From Przewalskia tangutica (taxonomy: Eukaryota; Streptophyta; Magnoliopsida; Solanales; Solanaceae), in assembly GCA_029844215.1 (NCBI GenBank), contig CM056732.1, positions 20,238,001-20,302,000 on the forward strand: 64,000 nt of DNA, written 5' to 3'. Positions 37,150 through 47,719 of the stretch are shown here, piece by piece; the first letter of the stretch is position 1, and every line of letters begins with the position of its first letter. The position numbers were made by a program, and so were the translations under genes. The notes below the pieces were generated by a model, which saw only the letters and a list, made by a program, of their open reading frames with translations, was not told the DNA's origin and did not search any database.

Positions 37150-37990
37150 GATTGGGGTATGATTTCCGTACTTATCTTAATTTTTACATGACTATTTTAT
37201 CTGTGCATATGATTTCATCACTCCGATATGCTCGCTCTCACATAAATTGCGCTAGCATTCTTGAGGCTGAACGACATTATATGATATTGATACACTCCCC
37301 ATGGAGTGATGAATGTTGTTTTTTGTGCATCTTATTTGCTCATCAGAATATGATGGTAACTGACAAAACAATATACAAATGACTGTAATTCGTGCTTTGA
37401 ATTATCGATGAGTTTGTGTATGTTCGGAAATGGAAAATTATCCTTAGGACTAGCTCGATTGATATTACGGTAGTCCACACAAATTCAAATCTTCCCATCA
37501 TTCTTTGGTACGGAACAATGTTGGCCAACTATGTGGGGTATGGAGTTACTTCCACTACTCCCTACTGGATCTTCTTTTCAACCTCATCATTTATTTTTAT
37601 GCTTAGATCAGGCTTGAATTGTCGGATCTTTTACTTGACCGGGGTGAAGCCCTCGTTGATGGGTAGCTTATTGTATACTATGTTTGTGCTTAACACAGGC
37701 ATATCCATGTATGGCCATGCGAATACGTCGATGTATTCCCTCAGTAGATTTATCAGCTCTTCTTTTCTGGGCACGTCTAAATGCGCACTTATCTGGGTTT
37801 CATTAACTATTTTCTCGCCCCTAAGGTTAATTACTTCGATTTGATCCAAGTTAGGCTTTTTTCTATTCTCATACTGACCTTCTTCATCGATGAGATCCTC
37901 TGGCAACTCGGTTTCTTCGTCATACTCCTCATATTCCTATCCATCCGTATCACTTGACTCACTCGTCTCACGACATGTCATGAAGTATGA
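37150..37990 (-). pseudogene. Tat/Ogre-type reverse transcriptase fragment
   Basis: Reading leftward: an acidic linker (EDLIDEEGQYENRKKPNLDQIEVINL), the pre-RT motif LINLLREYIDVFAWPYMDMP (about 37730-37800), the fingers motif NIVP with a one-base frameshift before the KDGK-like part (near 37505), and TTFITPWGVYQY...KNASAIYV near 37240-37300. These are the order and motifs of Tat/Ogre pol. Several stops and frameshifts are present. The catalytic YVDD and everything after it (RNase H, integrase, 3' LTR) are gone; the sequence changes to an unrelated LTR-like block at about 37150. Confidence 0.85.
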
Positions 37991-38455
37991 ATTATTCTAT
38001 TATTATTACTGAAAAACAAGGCAAAACATGGTTAGTGTATAAAAAGATGTTAATTTGAAATAAAATAAAGTGACTTTTTGTTTTTGCATAAAATGAGGTT
38101 TTCATTGATTTTGATAAATAAAGCACAAACTATGGTCCTGACACAGATCAACGTATGGTCATTTATATTTTTTCAAACATTACTTAGAAAAAGTAAAGAT
38201 GCAAATGGTAAATGCTTAGGCCTCAGCCGATTTTCACTAATTTTTGAAATAAAATTTAAATTTATTCTCTCTATCGAGGAGCCAAAAGCGGGGTAGAGTC
38301 CAGTTGGATAGTTGCTCGTCTAGATCAGCATTGTGGATGGTGGGTGCTTCGAAGCACTCATCCAGTATCATGGTACACTCTTACTCTTGGAACAACATCC
38401 CTAAACCCTCTTATGCGTCTCCGCCGATGTGCATGGGCATTTTGACTGGGAATGA

Positions 38456-39439
38456 CTAGTACAGACCCGAAAATGGTTTGCACAGTTGTGAAGGACCTCT
38501 TTTCTTTTGATCAACATCAGTCTTTTTAGAGCTTGTGATGTACCAAGGACCTAAACGATACTCATTTTCCATAATTGACACCGTTTCCTTGATACCTTGG
38601 AGCTCTCGGCCCAAACCTTTACCGGGCTCGAACCCATTCTGAAGCATAGTCATAACAATTATCTTGTAGACTGGTGGCATAGGACTTTCTTCATCATCCC
38701 CTTTATGGGCAGCTCTCACGAGTTCCACCTTATGGAATTCTGTGTCTTTCAGGATTTCCTTTGTCACATGTACAGAGTTATTAGGGTAGTTATGTATGCT
38801 ACCTGCTCCGTGAATCACCACTTCATAATTCTCCCATACAAACTTTAGTGATTGATGTTGAGATGATGGCACTGCTCTGGTCATGTGTATCCAATACCTT
38901 CCCAATAGTAGGTTGTAATTAACGCTGATAGCCATAGCTCAAAACTTAATAGTGAACTCGGCGGGCCCCATTTGTATGTTGAGGTCTACTTCACCAATGG
39001 AGTCACATTGTGCTCCATCGAAATCACTTACATTGGTACAACTCTGGCATATTTTCCCAATATCATAACCCAATTGCTTTAATGTTGATTCCGAGCATAT
39101 ATTGAGGCCGACCCCATTATTGACAAGTACTCAAGATACGACTTTGTCTCTACATTTGATAGTGATATATAGAACCTCGTTGTGGGCCGTTCCCACTCTT
39201 GGAAACTCATCGAGAGTGAAGGAAATCTGGTGGGCCCTAATGATGTGGCCTACTATATTGGCCAATGTTTTGCTACTTATCCCTGTTAGGACGTGTGCTT
39301 CGTCTAATACGCTCATTAGGGGGTTGCTGTGATAAACTTAAGAGTAACACCATTACCGATATTCGATCTGACATTTTCTGCAAGTGTTCAACGACGGAAT
39401 AGTCTTTCAGTTGCATTATGTGCCAGAAGTCCCCGACCT
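38456..39439 (-). pseudogene. Tat/Ogre-type protease and G-patch segment
   Basis: From 39439 leftward: KDYSVVEHLQKM, then LDEAHVLTG and ANIVGHIIRAHQISFTLDE, motifs preceding the aspartic protease in Ogre-like elements. The protease active site near 39115 reads VNNGVGLN, so the catalytic aspartate is replaced by asparagine. 38935-38456 is open for 159 codons, with NYNLLLGRYWIHMTRAVPS and a G-patch NGFEPGKGLGRELQGI, a domain typical of this lineage and thought to bind RNA. The upstream part of the same ORF continues beyond the insertion at 39440-47719. Confidence 0.85.
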
Positions 39440-40684
39440 TGATGCGCGATTTATGCACACATTAACGCAAGTGCACGTGTCGTGTCAAGTAATATAGTCT
39501 AGAAGACCGAGTTATCGTCCTCAGAGATTAATGTTCAATTCTCAAATTCTATTCTATGGTATCTATTTGGTAACCGATGATTGATAAATTGTTTATAGAT
39601 ATAATTAAGAATGCTAACTAGATTACTTTGTTTTACTTTAGTTATGGTGGAAATATGGCTTCCAAATCTCCTCAACTATCTGCTCATCTTACTTGTTAAT
39701 GCAATCAATTATGGTTCTTCTTCTATTTTGAGATAGCAGGTTAACTAAGCCGTTTTATACTCCTGTTAAGGTAATATAAACACTCAACCCCAATATAAAA
39801 CCCTTCTACCTTTCGGTGATAAGATTGACTATAAAGGAGGATTAAGAGCAATAACCTATTAATACTACACAAGTATCGGGGTACTATCGTCCACGATTTA
39901 ACCTATGTTTATTCAACTATAGCATATTCACAATCTCCCCTTTCGGCTTTCGATTAGAAATCATATGGATTATGATAATTAGTGATCAATTAATTACCAA
40001 GCATTCAAGACAATTATTGAATAAACCTCAACAATGATAAGAAGAACCAAACATGCATTAATTCATAAGAATAAGTTTCAAGTGATTTGACATGGAAAAT
40101 CCTAGATTAAGTTAGTTCCTAGCCATAGACATGACAAGAACTAAACTAATATCCAACATAAACTATAAAGAAATAAAACAAGAAACAAGAAATTACTAAG
40201 AAGTGGTCTCGATCTTGATCTCGAGTTGTGTGAATTAGCAAGTTTGGAACCTTTAATTACGACATAAAGGTGCTTTTATAGCCTCGGTCGTTTTCGTGTT
40301 TTCCTTGTGCCTTGGCCCATTCCATTGAAATTTGCCGTTTTCCGCCTCGGCGCGGCCATCAATCGCGCGCGGCGAAACTCGCGCGTCTTTGTAAATTGGC
40401 GCCGTGGCGCCAAACTCTACTGCGTCTCGTAAATTGGGCCGTGGCGCTCGACTGCTGTTTGGGCGCATGGCGTACTGTTCGTGTCGATTCGCCAACTTTC
40501 TCGCTTTTTGAGCTCTGGAACCTCTGTTTCTGCCCTCTTTTGCTCATTTTCCATGATGAGCCACTTTAAACCAATATGACTCAAAAGAAAGAAAATCTAT
40601 CCTAAGACGACACATATTTGTACAAAAATGGGCAAAAGACTAACTAAAAATGACTCAAAAGGTGTATATAAAATACACCGATCA
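39440..40684 (-). repeat. 3' LTR of the Athila-like element
   Basis: TGATGCGCGATTTA to TATAAAATACACCGATCA on the plus strand, 1245 bp. Shares with 46506-47719 all of its AT-rich part at roughly 97 percent by eye, while the GC-rich block 40340-40450 is scrambled between the two. The same family is represented by the solo LTR at 54907. Confidence 0.9.
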
Positions 40685-40701
40685 AACACCCCCAAACTTA
40701 A
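40685..40701 (-). other. Polypurine tract of the Athila-like element
   Basis: Minus strand TAAGTTTGGGGGTGTTT abuts the 3' LTR. Near copies of the same string lie at 41215-41228 and 41789-41806. Confidence 0.7.
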
Positions 40702-41920
40702 CATTTGCTCGCCCTCGAGCAAAGATCAAAAGAAAGAATTAAAAACAAGAGGAAAAAGAAAATAGAATGACTCAAAGACACTGATCACTTTGCTGCATCA
40801 TTGTTACTTAGAAAAGCATGAAGGTTAGCAGAATAATATGCAGGAACATATAACATGAATTTTTAGCATTCTAAACACATTAAGTTAGATATTTCGCAAA
40901 TTCAATTTAATCATGCTTAATGGAAGTAAGAATACCTAACTATGCATGTCAATTTCAAAATCCTATGACATGTTTACTTGCTATTCTCCACTAATCATAG
41001 ATACACATGTAAGAGATCTTCAGGGCTTTTCAGGGTTGTAATGTAGGTTTATGCATGAGTAGGTAAAAATAGGCATTTAGGCTCATTTTATGTACCATAA
41101 GCTCTTTTTGCTTTTCAATTCTTCCATTTTCTTTTGATTTTTCTTTCTTCACTTCATACCTATCTTTCTCCTCTTTTGTTTTGAGAGAGTGAAGTTGTAT
41201 TATGAATAACAGGCACCCCCAAACTTAGGCTTTTGCCTATTTATTATTACTTTTTCATTGGGGTGCATCAAAATTGTTCACTCTTTTTGTCTCTTTTTTA
41301 ACACTTTCTATTCCAATCACCAAAATTTTTCACTTATGGCACAAGTGTGGAATTATAGGGTGTCAAAGAAAAAGTCTAAATTTTAGGCTCAAAGGGGCTG
41401 ACTAGAGATATTTTTGAATATCAGGGATAAGCAAAAGTGGTAAGAAATGGCTAACAAAGAATTTCCTGAGTCATCTCCCTAACATGCATATCCTAACTAT
41501 TTCGCCTCAAATAGCAAGCAAACATACACATAGTTTTAATCATAAACAATGCACAAGTCAAGCAAGATACCCAAAATAATCTGATTTCATGAATTTTTTG
41601 GCATATCTAACCTAAGTGTTTAGATGGTTGCTTCTAATTCCATTACATTATTCAACATTACTTCACTAGGTGATTCAAGTAACTGCAACATGCATGATCT
41701 TTAAAGAAAAAAATATGACTCAAAAATACTTAAAACAAATAAAAAAAAACAGACTCAAAAACAATAAGACAAATAAGACACCAAATAAGACACCCCCCAA
41801 ACTTAAATCACACATTGTCCCCAATGTGTGCAAGACTCAAAAAAGAAAGAAAAAAGAAACAGGACAACTTACAAACTTGGTTTAAAGTGGTGGCGGTGGC
41901 GGTGGATAATGCATGGACCA

Positions 41921-43102
41921 CTAGTTGAACAAGGAACTCATCTCATCAAATTTCTGGTGCAACTGTTGTTGCTCCTGCCTTAATTCTTGTTGTCCTTGCC
42001 TCAGGTCCTGTTGACCTTGTATCATTATGTCAAAGTTCTGCATCCTCCTCCTCTGGTTCATGAGCAACTGCTCCATTATAGGCACTGGAGGTTCAAATTC
42101 TGGGGGTTTCTGCTGGCTGCTTCCTTCTTCATGCTGAGCCTCTGTCTCAGGCTCATCTTCATCCATGACAGCCTCTGCTGCTGCTGCTGGTGGTGCTGGT
42201 CTCCTTCGTGCTGCTACTGGAGGGAGTGGGTCTGGGAAGGAATACACTATCTCATATGACACAGGAGGTTGGACTTTCTCATATGTATCAGTGGGTAGGG
42301 TTGGGACCCCATGTCTGGAGCATAAGCTGCTAATAAGTGAGCCATGTCCCAACCCACCTGTCGTTACCAACCTGCTGGTTTCTCCAGTGTTTTGCAATAT
42401 TTCCTTCCCAACGTCAATCGTCCTCCCTGACATGATTCCATATATCATTTTTATTCTATCTGCTGGCACTCTGGTGAAGTACATCGATGGAATTAAGCGG
42501 GCACTGACGAAATATAACCAACCCTTGGCTGTTTTGTTGAACTGACATCTGCTCAGTCCTCTTGCTCCATTTCTTGCAATATCGTACTCAGCCCCAGGGT
42601 AGCTTACTGTGCTTGCGACGACATCCCAGTCGATGTTGTTGGTGTCTCTAGACCACGTTCTGAAATAGCTCCGATCGTCACCTCTTTCTTCAACATCGAC
42701 TGTTTTTAATAGCACATTTACCACTTCTGCCGTCACAGGCACATACCGTCCCCTCACAAAGCATCTATCATCCACCCTCTTTGTAAAGTTAGCATAAAAT
42801 TCTCTCACCATTACTGTGTTCATCGGTGCTATTCTTTCTGGGTTAACAAATCTCTTCCACCCCATGACCTCTATCATCGCCCGAATAGGCTCATAGGAAT
42901 CTCCCTTCTCAAATGACTCCCTTTGGTACTCCATTCCTCTTTCAGGGATCAAGGGTCTAGTACTAAGTTTTTGATATCTATCCTCAACTTTTTGGCTGAC
43001 AAACCTAGTAGTGTCATATTGAGGGACGGAAGTGGATGTGAAAGCTCTCCTCTTCTTGACAGACATTTTTAGATAAACTTGGCAGTGTTTCCTTTGTTTC
43101 AA
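41921..43102 (-). CDS. ORF resembling 'putative plant transposon protein' domain, in place of pol
   Basis: An intact 393-codon frame. The first ATG is at 43102; the ATG at 43066 (MSVKKRRAFTS, 381 codons) may be the real start. Residues about 50-260 carry LIPERGMEYQ, MGWKRFVNPERIAPMNTVMV, REFYANFTKR and FVRGRYVPVTAEVVNVLLK. These recall the plant domain annotated 'putative plant transposon protein' in Pfam, found in retrotransposon-linked ORFs of unknown function. The rest is low complexity: Pro/Ala, an acidic EDEPETEAQHEEG, then a Gln/Arg-rich predicted coiled coil (QQDLRQGQQELRQEQQQLHQ). There is no signal peptide or membrane segment, so it is not envelope-like. It lies where Athila elements would carry RT-RNase H-integrase. 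Family call is from memory; function unknown. Confidence 0.65.
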   Translation of the reverse strand: MKQRKHCQVYLKMSVKKRRAFTSTSVPQYDTTRFVSQKVEDRYQKLSTRPLIPERGMEYQRESFEKGDSYEPIRAMIEVMGWKRFVNPERIAPMNTVMVREFYANFTKRVDDRCFVRGRYVPVTAEVVNVLLKTVDVEERGDDRSYFRTWSRDTNNIDWDVVASTVSYPGAEYDIARNGARGLSRCQFNKTAKGWLYFVSARLIPSMYFTRVPADRIKMIYGIMSGRTIDVGKEILQNTGETSRLVTTGGLGHGSLISSLCSRHGVPTLPTDTYEKVQPPVSYEIVYSFPDPLPPVAARRRPAPPAAAAEAVMDEDEPETEAQHEEGSSQQKPPEFEPPVPIMEQLLMNQRRRMQNFDIMIQGQQDLRQGQQELRQEQQQLHQKFDEMSSLFN

Positions 43103-43880
43103 CGATGTTACCCAATACTATCAATCAATAATCAACAGCTACAACACTCTTCAACCCTCACACTTCACTCAAAAGCTCCGGCACAACACCCCACACTCAC
43201 TTAGTATAATCTTCCGCGAAATATCACACTCAACTTCAACACACCACACACCTTTCACCAATAAAGCACCTCCTCACCTATTACCTCCCCTGATTGTATT
43301 GAAGATTTCAAGAAAAGTGATAAAGGTTACCTTGGACGGTGTTCTTCAAGATTTTCTTGTTCCTAATGATGTATTGAGGCAATGGAATGAGGGTTGTTGT
43401 TTTAAGAAGGTTAAGGATTTGAGGAAATTAAGTACTTTGGTTGTGATTAGGTTTAGTTTGTGGAAGATATTTAGGAAAAAAAGGGTTAATTTCGTGGGTT
43501 TTGGAAAGAGGGAAGATTTGGGTTTTGATTTGGAGTGAGGGAAATCGGATTTAGGGCTCCTTTAAAATTCAGAATTTCCGTCGCGGCGCCGCGGCCCTGC
43601 AACTGGCGCCGCGGTGCCTAAACTTCTGCGCTTTTCTGGACTTCTGGCGCCGCGGCGCTGAGCCGATTTTTCTTTTTATTTTCTCTTTTGATTTCTCAGT
43701 TTTCGTCCTCCAAATTCTTGGCCCCTGTACCTGTCATCACAACACATAAACAATACCCTCCATGAGACTGTTCTAAGTAAAAACTAAATTGCATTAAATT
43801 TGAATAAAATAAAATAACCTTGGGTTGTCTCCCAAGTAGCGCTGTCTTTAACGTCTTTTAGCCGGACGCAAGTTCTTTAC
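43103..43880 (-). other. Spacer between protease and extra ORF
   Basis: Non-coding on the minus strand. 43580-43655 holds three GGCGCCGCGG-type motifs like those in the LTRs. 43822-43839 is a small hairpin, CTTGGGTTGTCTCCCAAG, followed by AGCGCTGTCTTTAACG, a block I recall from many Athila-like elements. The plus-strand frame 43299-43538 shows no resemblance to anything. Confidence 0.6.
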
Positions 43881-44744
43881 TCAAAAGGCATGGGGTAGAT
43901 TAACCCCACAGCCTATCCATTTCATCAACATTTTTCGCTTCCTCCTTCTGTTTTTTTTTCCAAGAGGAGGTTTAACATTACTTACCTGTTTTGGCGGGCT
44001 TATTTCCCTTGCTATTGTTTGTGCTGGCTCAATCGATGTGCTGACAATGCTAACTGCAAAGCACTTGCTCATGACTGGGGGTTCAATGTTGTGTTTGAAC
44101 ACTTTGAACACCATCTCTTCACTTTCCACTCTAAGTGTCAGCTCACCCTTCTCCACATCAATCAGGGCTCTCCCGGTTGCCAAGAACGGTCTTCCCAATA
44201 TTATGGGGATCTCATCATCTTCCTCCATATCAAGGATGAGGAAGTCCGCAGGAAAGAAGAATTTTCCCACCTTAACTAAGACATCTTCAATCTTTCCCCT
44301 GGGATGCACCACTGTCCTATCTGCTAACTGCAAGCTCACAGTGGTTGGTTTGGCTTCACCTAACCCCAACTTCTTAAAAACAGACAAGGGCATAAGATTT
44401 ATGCTAGCCCCCAAATCACAAAGGGCCCTATTACATGTTACCCTGCCAACTGTGCAAGGTAGTGTGAAGCTCCCTGAATCCTTGAGTTTAGGGGGCAATT
44501 TCTTCTGCAAGATGGCACTGCATTCCTCTGTCAGTGCCACCATCTCATACTCCGCCAACTTCTCCTTCTTCCCCAGAATTTCCTTCATGAATTTAAAATA
44601 AGTGGGCATTTGCTCCAATACCTCAATGAATGGAAGGTTAATGTGCAGCTTTCTGAATATCTCCAAGAACTTGGAGAATTTCTTATCAACAACTTTCTTT
44701 TGCAACCTCTGTGGGAAAGGAATCCTCTCAGTGTACTCCTTCAC
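43881..44744 (-). pseudogene. Athila-type aspartic protease domain
   Basis: 287 codons open. The N-terminal half has IPFPQRLQKKVVDKKFSKFL and LHINLPFIEVLEQMPTYFKF, then EECSAILQKKLPPKLKDSGS, the pre-protease region of Athila elements. The protease active site is CDLGASINLMP (D-L-G-A in place of D-T/S-G, normal for this lineage) and the flap/C-terminal motif is IPIILGRPFLATGRALID. It ends at a stop after a basic stretch (KKNRRRKRKMLMKWIGCGVN) without running on into reverse transcriptase. The protease may work if made, but it is separated from gag by a stop near 44782. Labelled pseudogene because the ORF has no start of its own. Confidence 0.85.
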
Positions 44745-44781
44745 TGGGACTGTTGGAGATTTCTCTAATATCGGGCGGTCT

Positions 44782-46236
44782 TCAGTAGCCCTCTCCCTCT
44801 CTATCTACTCTATGTTCAACCACAGTCGGGTGTAATTTATTCGCTTGTTTTCCATTCCTCACCGATGCGACGACTTGTTCTCTGGGGTTCATCTCTGTAT
44901 TGCTAGGCAACGTGCCCTGTGGCCTGTTGTTTGCCATCTTCGCTAGTTGTCCCGTGCGTCTCAAATTCGGATAGACGATCGGTATACGCCATGATGGAGT
45001 GCGTGAGTTGGTGAGTGTCAACAGGGTTGCTCTCAACTCATCTGGCTTCTCTTGTTGAGCAGGTGCACTGAATTGTTGTGAAGATGAGACCTGAGTGAAT
45101 GGTTGCTGATTTTGGTACTGGCATCGAAATTGGTTCTGCTGTCCTTGATCACCTCTCCATGAAAAGTTAGGGTGATTCCTCCACCATGGATTGTAGGTAT
45201 TTGAGTAGGGGTTGTTCTGAGACCTTTGATAATTCCCTACTGCTTTACATTCTGCTTGCTCGATCGAGATGTTGTTAGGACCAGCTGATGGGCACCTATC
45301 AAAGGTATGTGGACCTCCACACATCTCGCAACTCAATGGAATTTGGACTGCATTTACTGACACTGTGTTTTGTTGCAGTTGCTTGGTCAGGAGAGCAACT
45401 TGTGCATTTAATGTTGTGATGACATCAATCTCATGGACTCCTATTGCTCTTCTACCACTCACCCCTCTGTCCTCTGTTACATGATTATTGGTGGCCATGT
45501 CTTCCAATAAATCATGAGCTTCGTGTTCTGTCTTTCTCATGAAAGTTCCACCTGCGGCTGCGTCAATGATAGTTCTAGTAGTCCCACTTAGCCCATTGTA
45601 GAAAATATGGACCAAATTCCATAACTCAATGCTATGATGTGGACACTTTCTTTGCAAATCTTTGAATCTCTCCCACGCCTCATAGAGTGACTCTCCATCA
45701 GCTTGATAAAAATTATTCAATTCCCCTCTCAGTTTAGCGGCTTTGGACGGTGGAAAGAACTTTGCTAAAAAAATTTGTGCCAGCTCTTGCCATGTGAATA
45801 TCGAATATGTGGGCAAGGAATTCAACCAAACTTTCGCTCTATCCCTGAGTGAAAAGGGAAAGAGCCTCAATCAGATGGCGTCGTCAGTAACGCCATTGTA
45901 CTTGAAAGTTGCACACAACTCCAAGAAGTTCGCTATGTGCATGTGAGGATCTTCTGATGGCAACCCTCCGAACTGAACAATATTCTGCACCATACTTAGG
46001 ATCGCAGGCTTGATTTCAAAATTATTTGCTCCTATTACTGGGAGCCTGATGCAAGTTTGTGCTCCATTCACCCTTGGCAGCACGTAATCTCCCAAGCTTC
46101 TCTTAGTTTGGACCTGGACCCTCTCTTCTACATCCATCGGCAATCTCCGGGGCATCTTTTGGTTAGGTTGATGATCACCTAACCCTTCGTTCATCTCATT
46201 GTTATTTTGTAAGCCCCCCATCGCTATTAAGGCCAA
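44782..46236 (-). pseudogene. Athila-type gag with one internal stop
   Basis: 485 codons in one frame from the ATG at 46236, broken once by TGA at 45871-45873. The first part has LPVIGANNFEIKPAILSMVQ and LPSEDPHMHIANFLELCATF; the second LRLFPFSLRDRAKVWLNSLP, the retrotransposon gag core of Athila elements. A CCHC-like cluster CEMCGGPHTFDRC (near 45320) is probably the nucleic-acid-binding knuckle. A Gln/Asn-rich tail follows. The stop lies at a position where a CpG transition could make TGA from an arginine codon. Otherwise the frame is remarkably clean. Its neighbours are the primer site upstream and protease downstream. Confidence 0.88.
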
Positions 46237-46482
46237 AACTCGGTGGTTTCTCCTGTTCTGTTTGCAAGTCTTTTCAATTTTCGGGTTGAAGGGAACAAGT
46301 GTATCTGCACCTCTTCTTCTTCGTATAAACTAGATGTCTGCAACAGATCAAAATCAACAAACGGATCACGGCACACTGATTTCACGAATAAAATAAAAGC
46401 TTAATAAAAAGAAAAAAAAATAAAAAATAAAAACCAAATGAGAAGTTAAGAATAGATAAAATTGATATTGAACTACGTCAAT

Positions 46483-46499
46483 CCCTGGAAATGGCGCCA
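46483..46499 (-). other. Primer-binding site of the Athila-like element
   Basis: Minus strand TGGCGCCATTTCCAGGG, six bases inside the 5' LTR, close to the tRNA-Asp-type site (TGGCGCCGTTGCC) used by Athila elements. Fixes the orientation. Confidence 0.75.
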
Positions 46500-46505
46500 A
46501 AAAAT

Positions 46506-47719
46506 TGATGCGCGATTTATGTACACACTAACGCAAGTGCACGTGTCGTGTCAAGTAATATAGTCTAGAAGACCGAGTTATCGTCCTCAGGGATTAGTGT
46601 TCAATTCTCAAATTCTATTCTATGGTATCTATTTGGTAACCGATGATTGATAAATTGTTTATAGTTATAATTAAGAATGCTAACTAGATTACTTTGTTTT
46701 ACTTCAGTTATGGTGGAAATAGGGCTTCCAAATCTCCTCAACTATCCGCTCATCTTACTTGTTAATGCAATCAATTATGGTTCTTCTTCTATTTTGAGAT
46801 AGCAGGTTAACTAAGCCGTTTTATACTCATGTTAAGATAATATAAACACTCAACCCCAATATAGAACCCTTCTACCTTTCGGTGATAAGATTGACTATAA
46901 AAGAGGATTAAGAGAAATAACCTATTAATACTACACAAGTATCGGGGTACTTTCGTCCATGATTTAACCTATGTTTATTCAACTATAGCATATTCACAAT
47001 CTCCCCTTTCGGCTTTCGATTAGAAATCATATGGATTATGATAATTAGTGATCAATTAATTACCAAGCATTCAAGACAATTATTGAATAAACCTCAACAA
47101 TGATAAGAAGAACCAAACATGCATTAATTCATAAGAATAAGTTTCAAGTGATTTGACATGGAAAGCCCTAGATTAAGTTAGTTCCTAGCCATAGACATGA
47201 CAAGAACTAAACTAATATCCAACATAAACTATAAAGAAATAAAACAAGAAACAAGAAATTACTAAGTGGTCTCCATCTTGATCTCGAGTTGTGTGAATTG
47301 CAAGGTTTGGAACCTTTAATTCGACCTAAAGCATTTTTATAGCCTCCGTCGTTTTCGAGTTTTCCTTCAGGCCTTGGCCCATTCCCATTCAAATTTGCCA
47401 GTTTTCCCGGCTCGGCGCCATGCCCAGCTGGCGCGCGCGAAACTCCTGCACGTCTCTGTAAATTGGGCATCGTGACGCTCGACTCTGTGTTTGGAGGCCA
47501 TGGCGCTTTTGTTCGTGCCGGTTCATGACTTTCTCGCTTTTTGAGCTCTGGAACCTCTGTTTCTGCCCTCATTTTGCTCCTTTTCCGCCAATGAGCCACT
47601 TTAAACCAATATGACTCAAAAGAAAGAAAATATATCCTAAGATGACATGTATTTGTACAAAAATGGGCAAAAGACTAACTAAAAATGACTCAAAAAGTGT
47701 ATATAAAATACCCCGATCA
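46506..47719 (-). repeat. 5' LTR of the Athila-like element
   Basis: 1214 bp, TGATGCGCGATTTA to ATACCCCGATCA on the plus strand; paired with 39440-40684. Differs mainly in the GC-rich block 47405-47520. Confidence 0.9.

Larger units (their letters stand above)
39440..47719 (-). mobile_element. Athila-like non-autonomous LTR element with gag, protease and an extra ORF
   Basis: An 8.3 kb element, minus-strand orientation, with two LTRs (39440-40684 and 46506-47719), primer-binding site, gag, protease, an unrelated 393-codon ORF and a polypurine tract, but no reverse transcriptase, RNase H or integrase. Flanks GACCT (39435-39439) and GGCCT (47720-47724) are a 5-bp duplication with one change. 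It lies within the gag-protease junction of the Tat/Ogre-type element. Mobility would need enzymes from an autonomous relative. Confidence 0.85.

Noticed and set aside
41921..43102. Envelope-like protein in the third ORF of the Athila-like element
   Set aside because: No signal peptide, transmembrane segment or cleavage site can be seen; the domain recalls a plant transposon-linked family instead.
43299..43538. 79-codon plus-strand frame in the Athila-like element
   Set aside because: No recognisable motif, opposite to all the element's genes, and it lies in a non-coding spacer.
44038..44601. 187-codon plus-strand frame
   Set aside because: Antisense shadow of the protease ORF on the minus strand.
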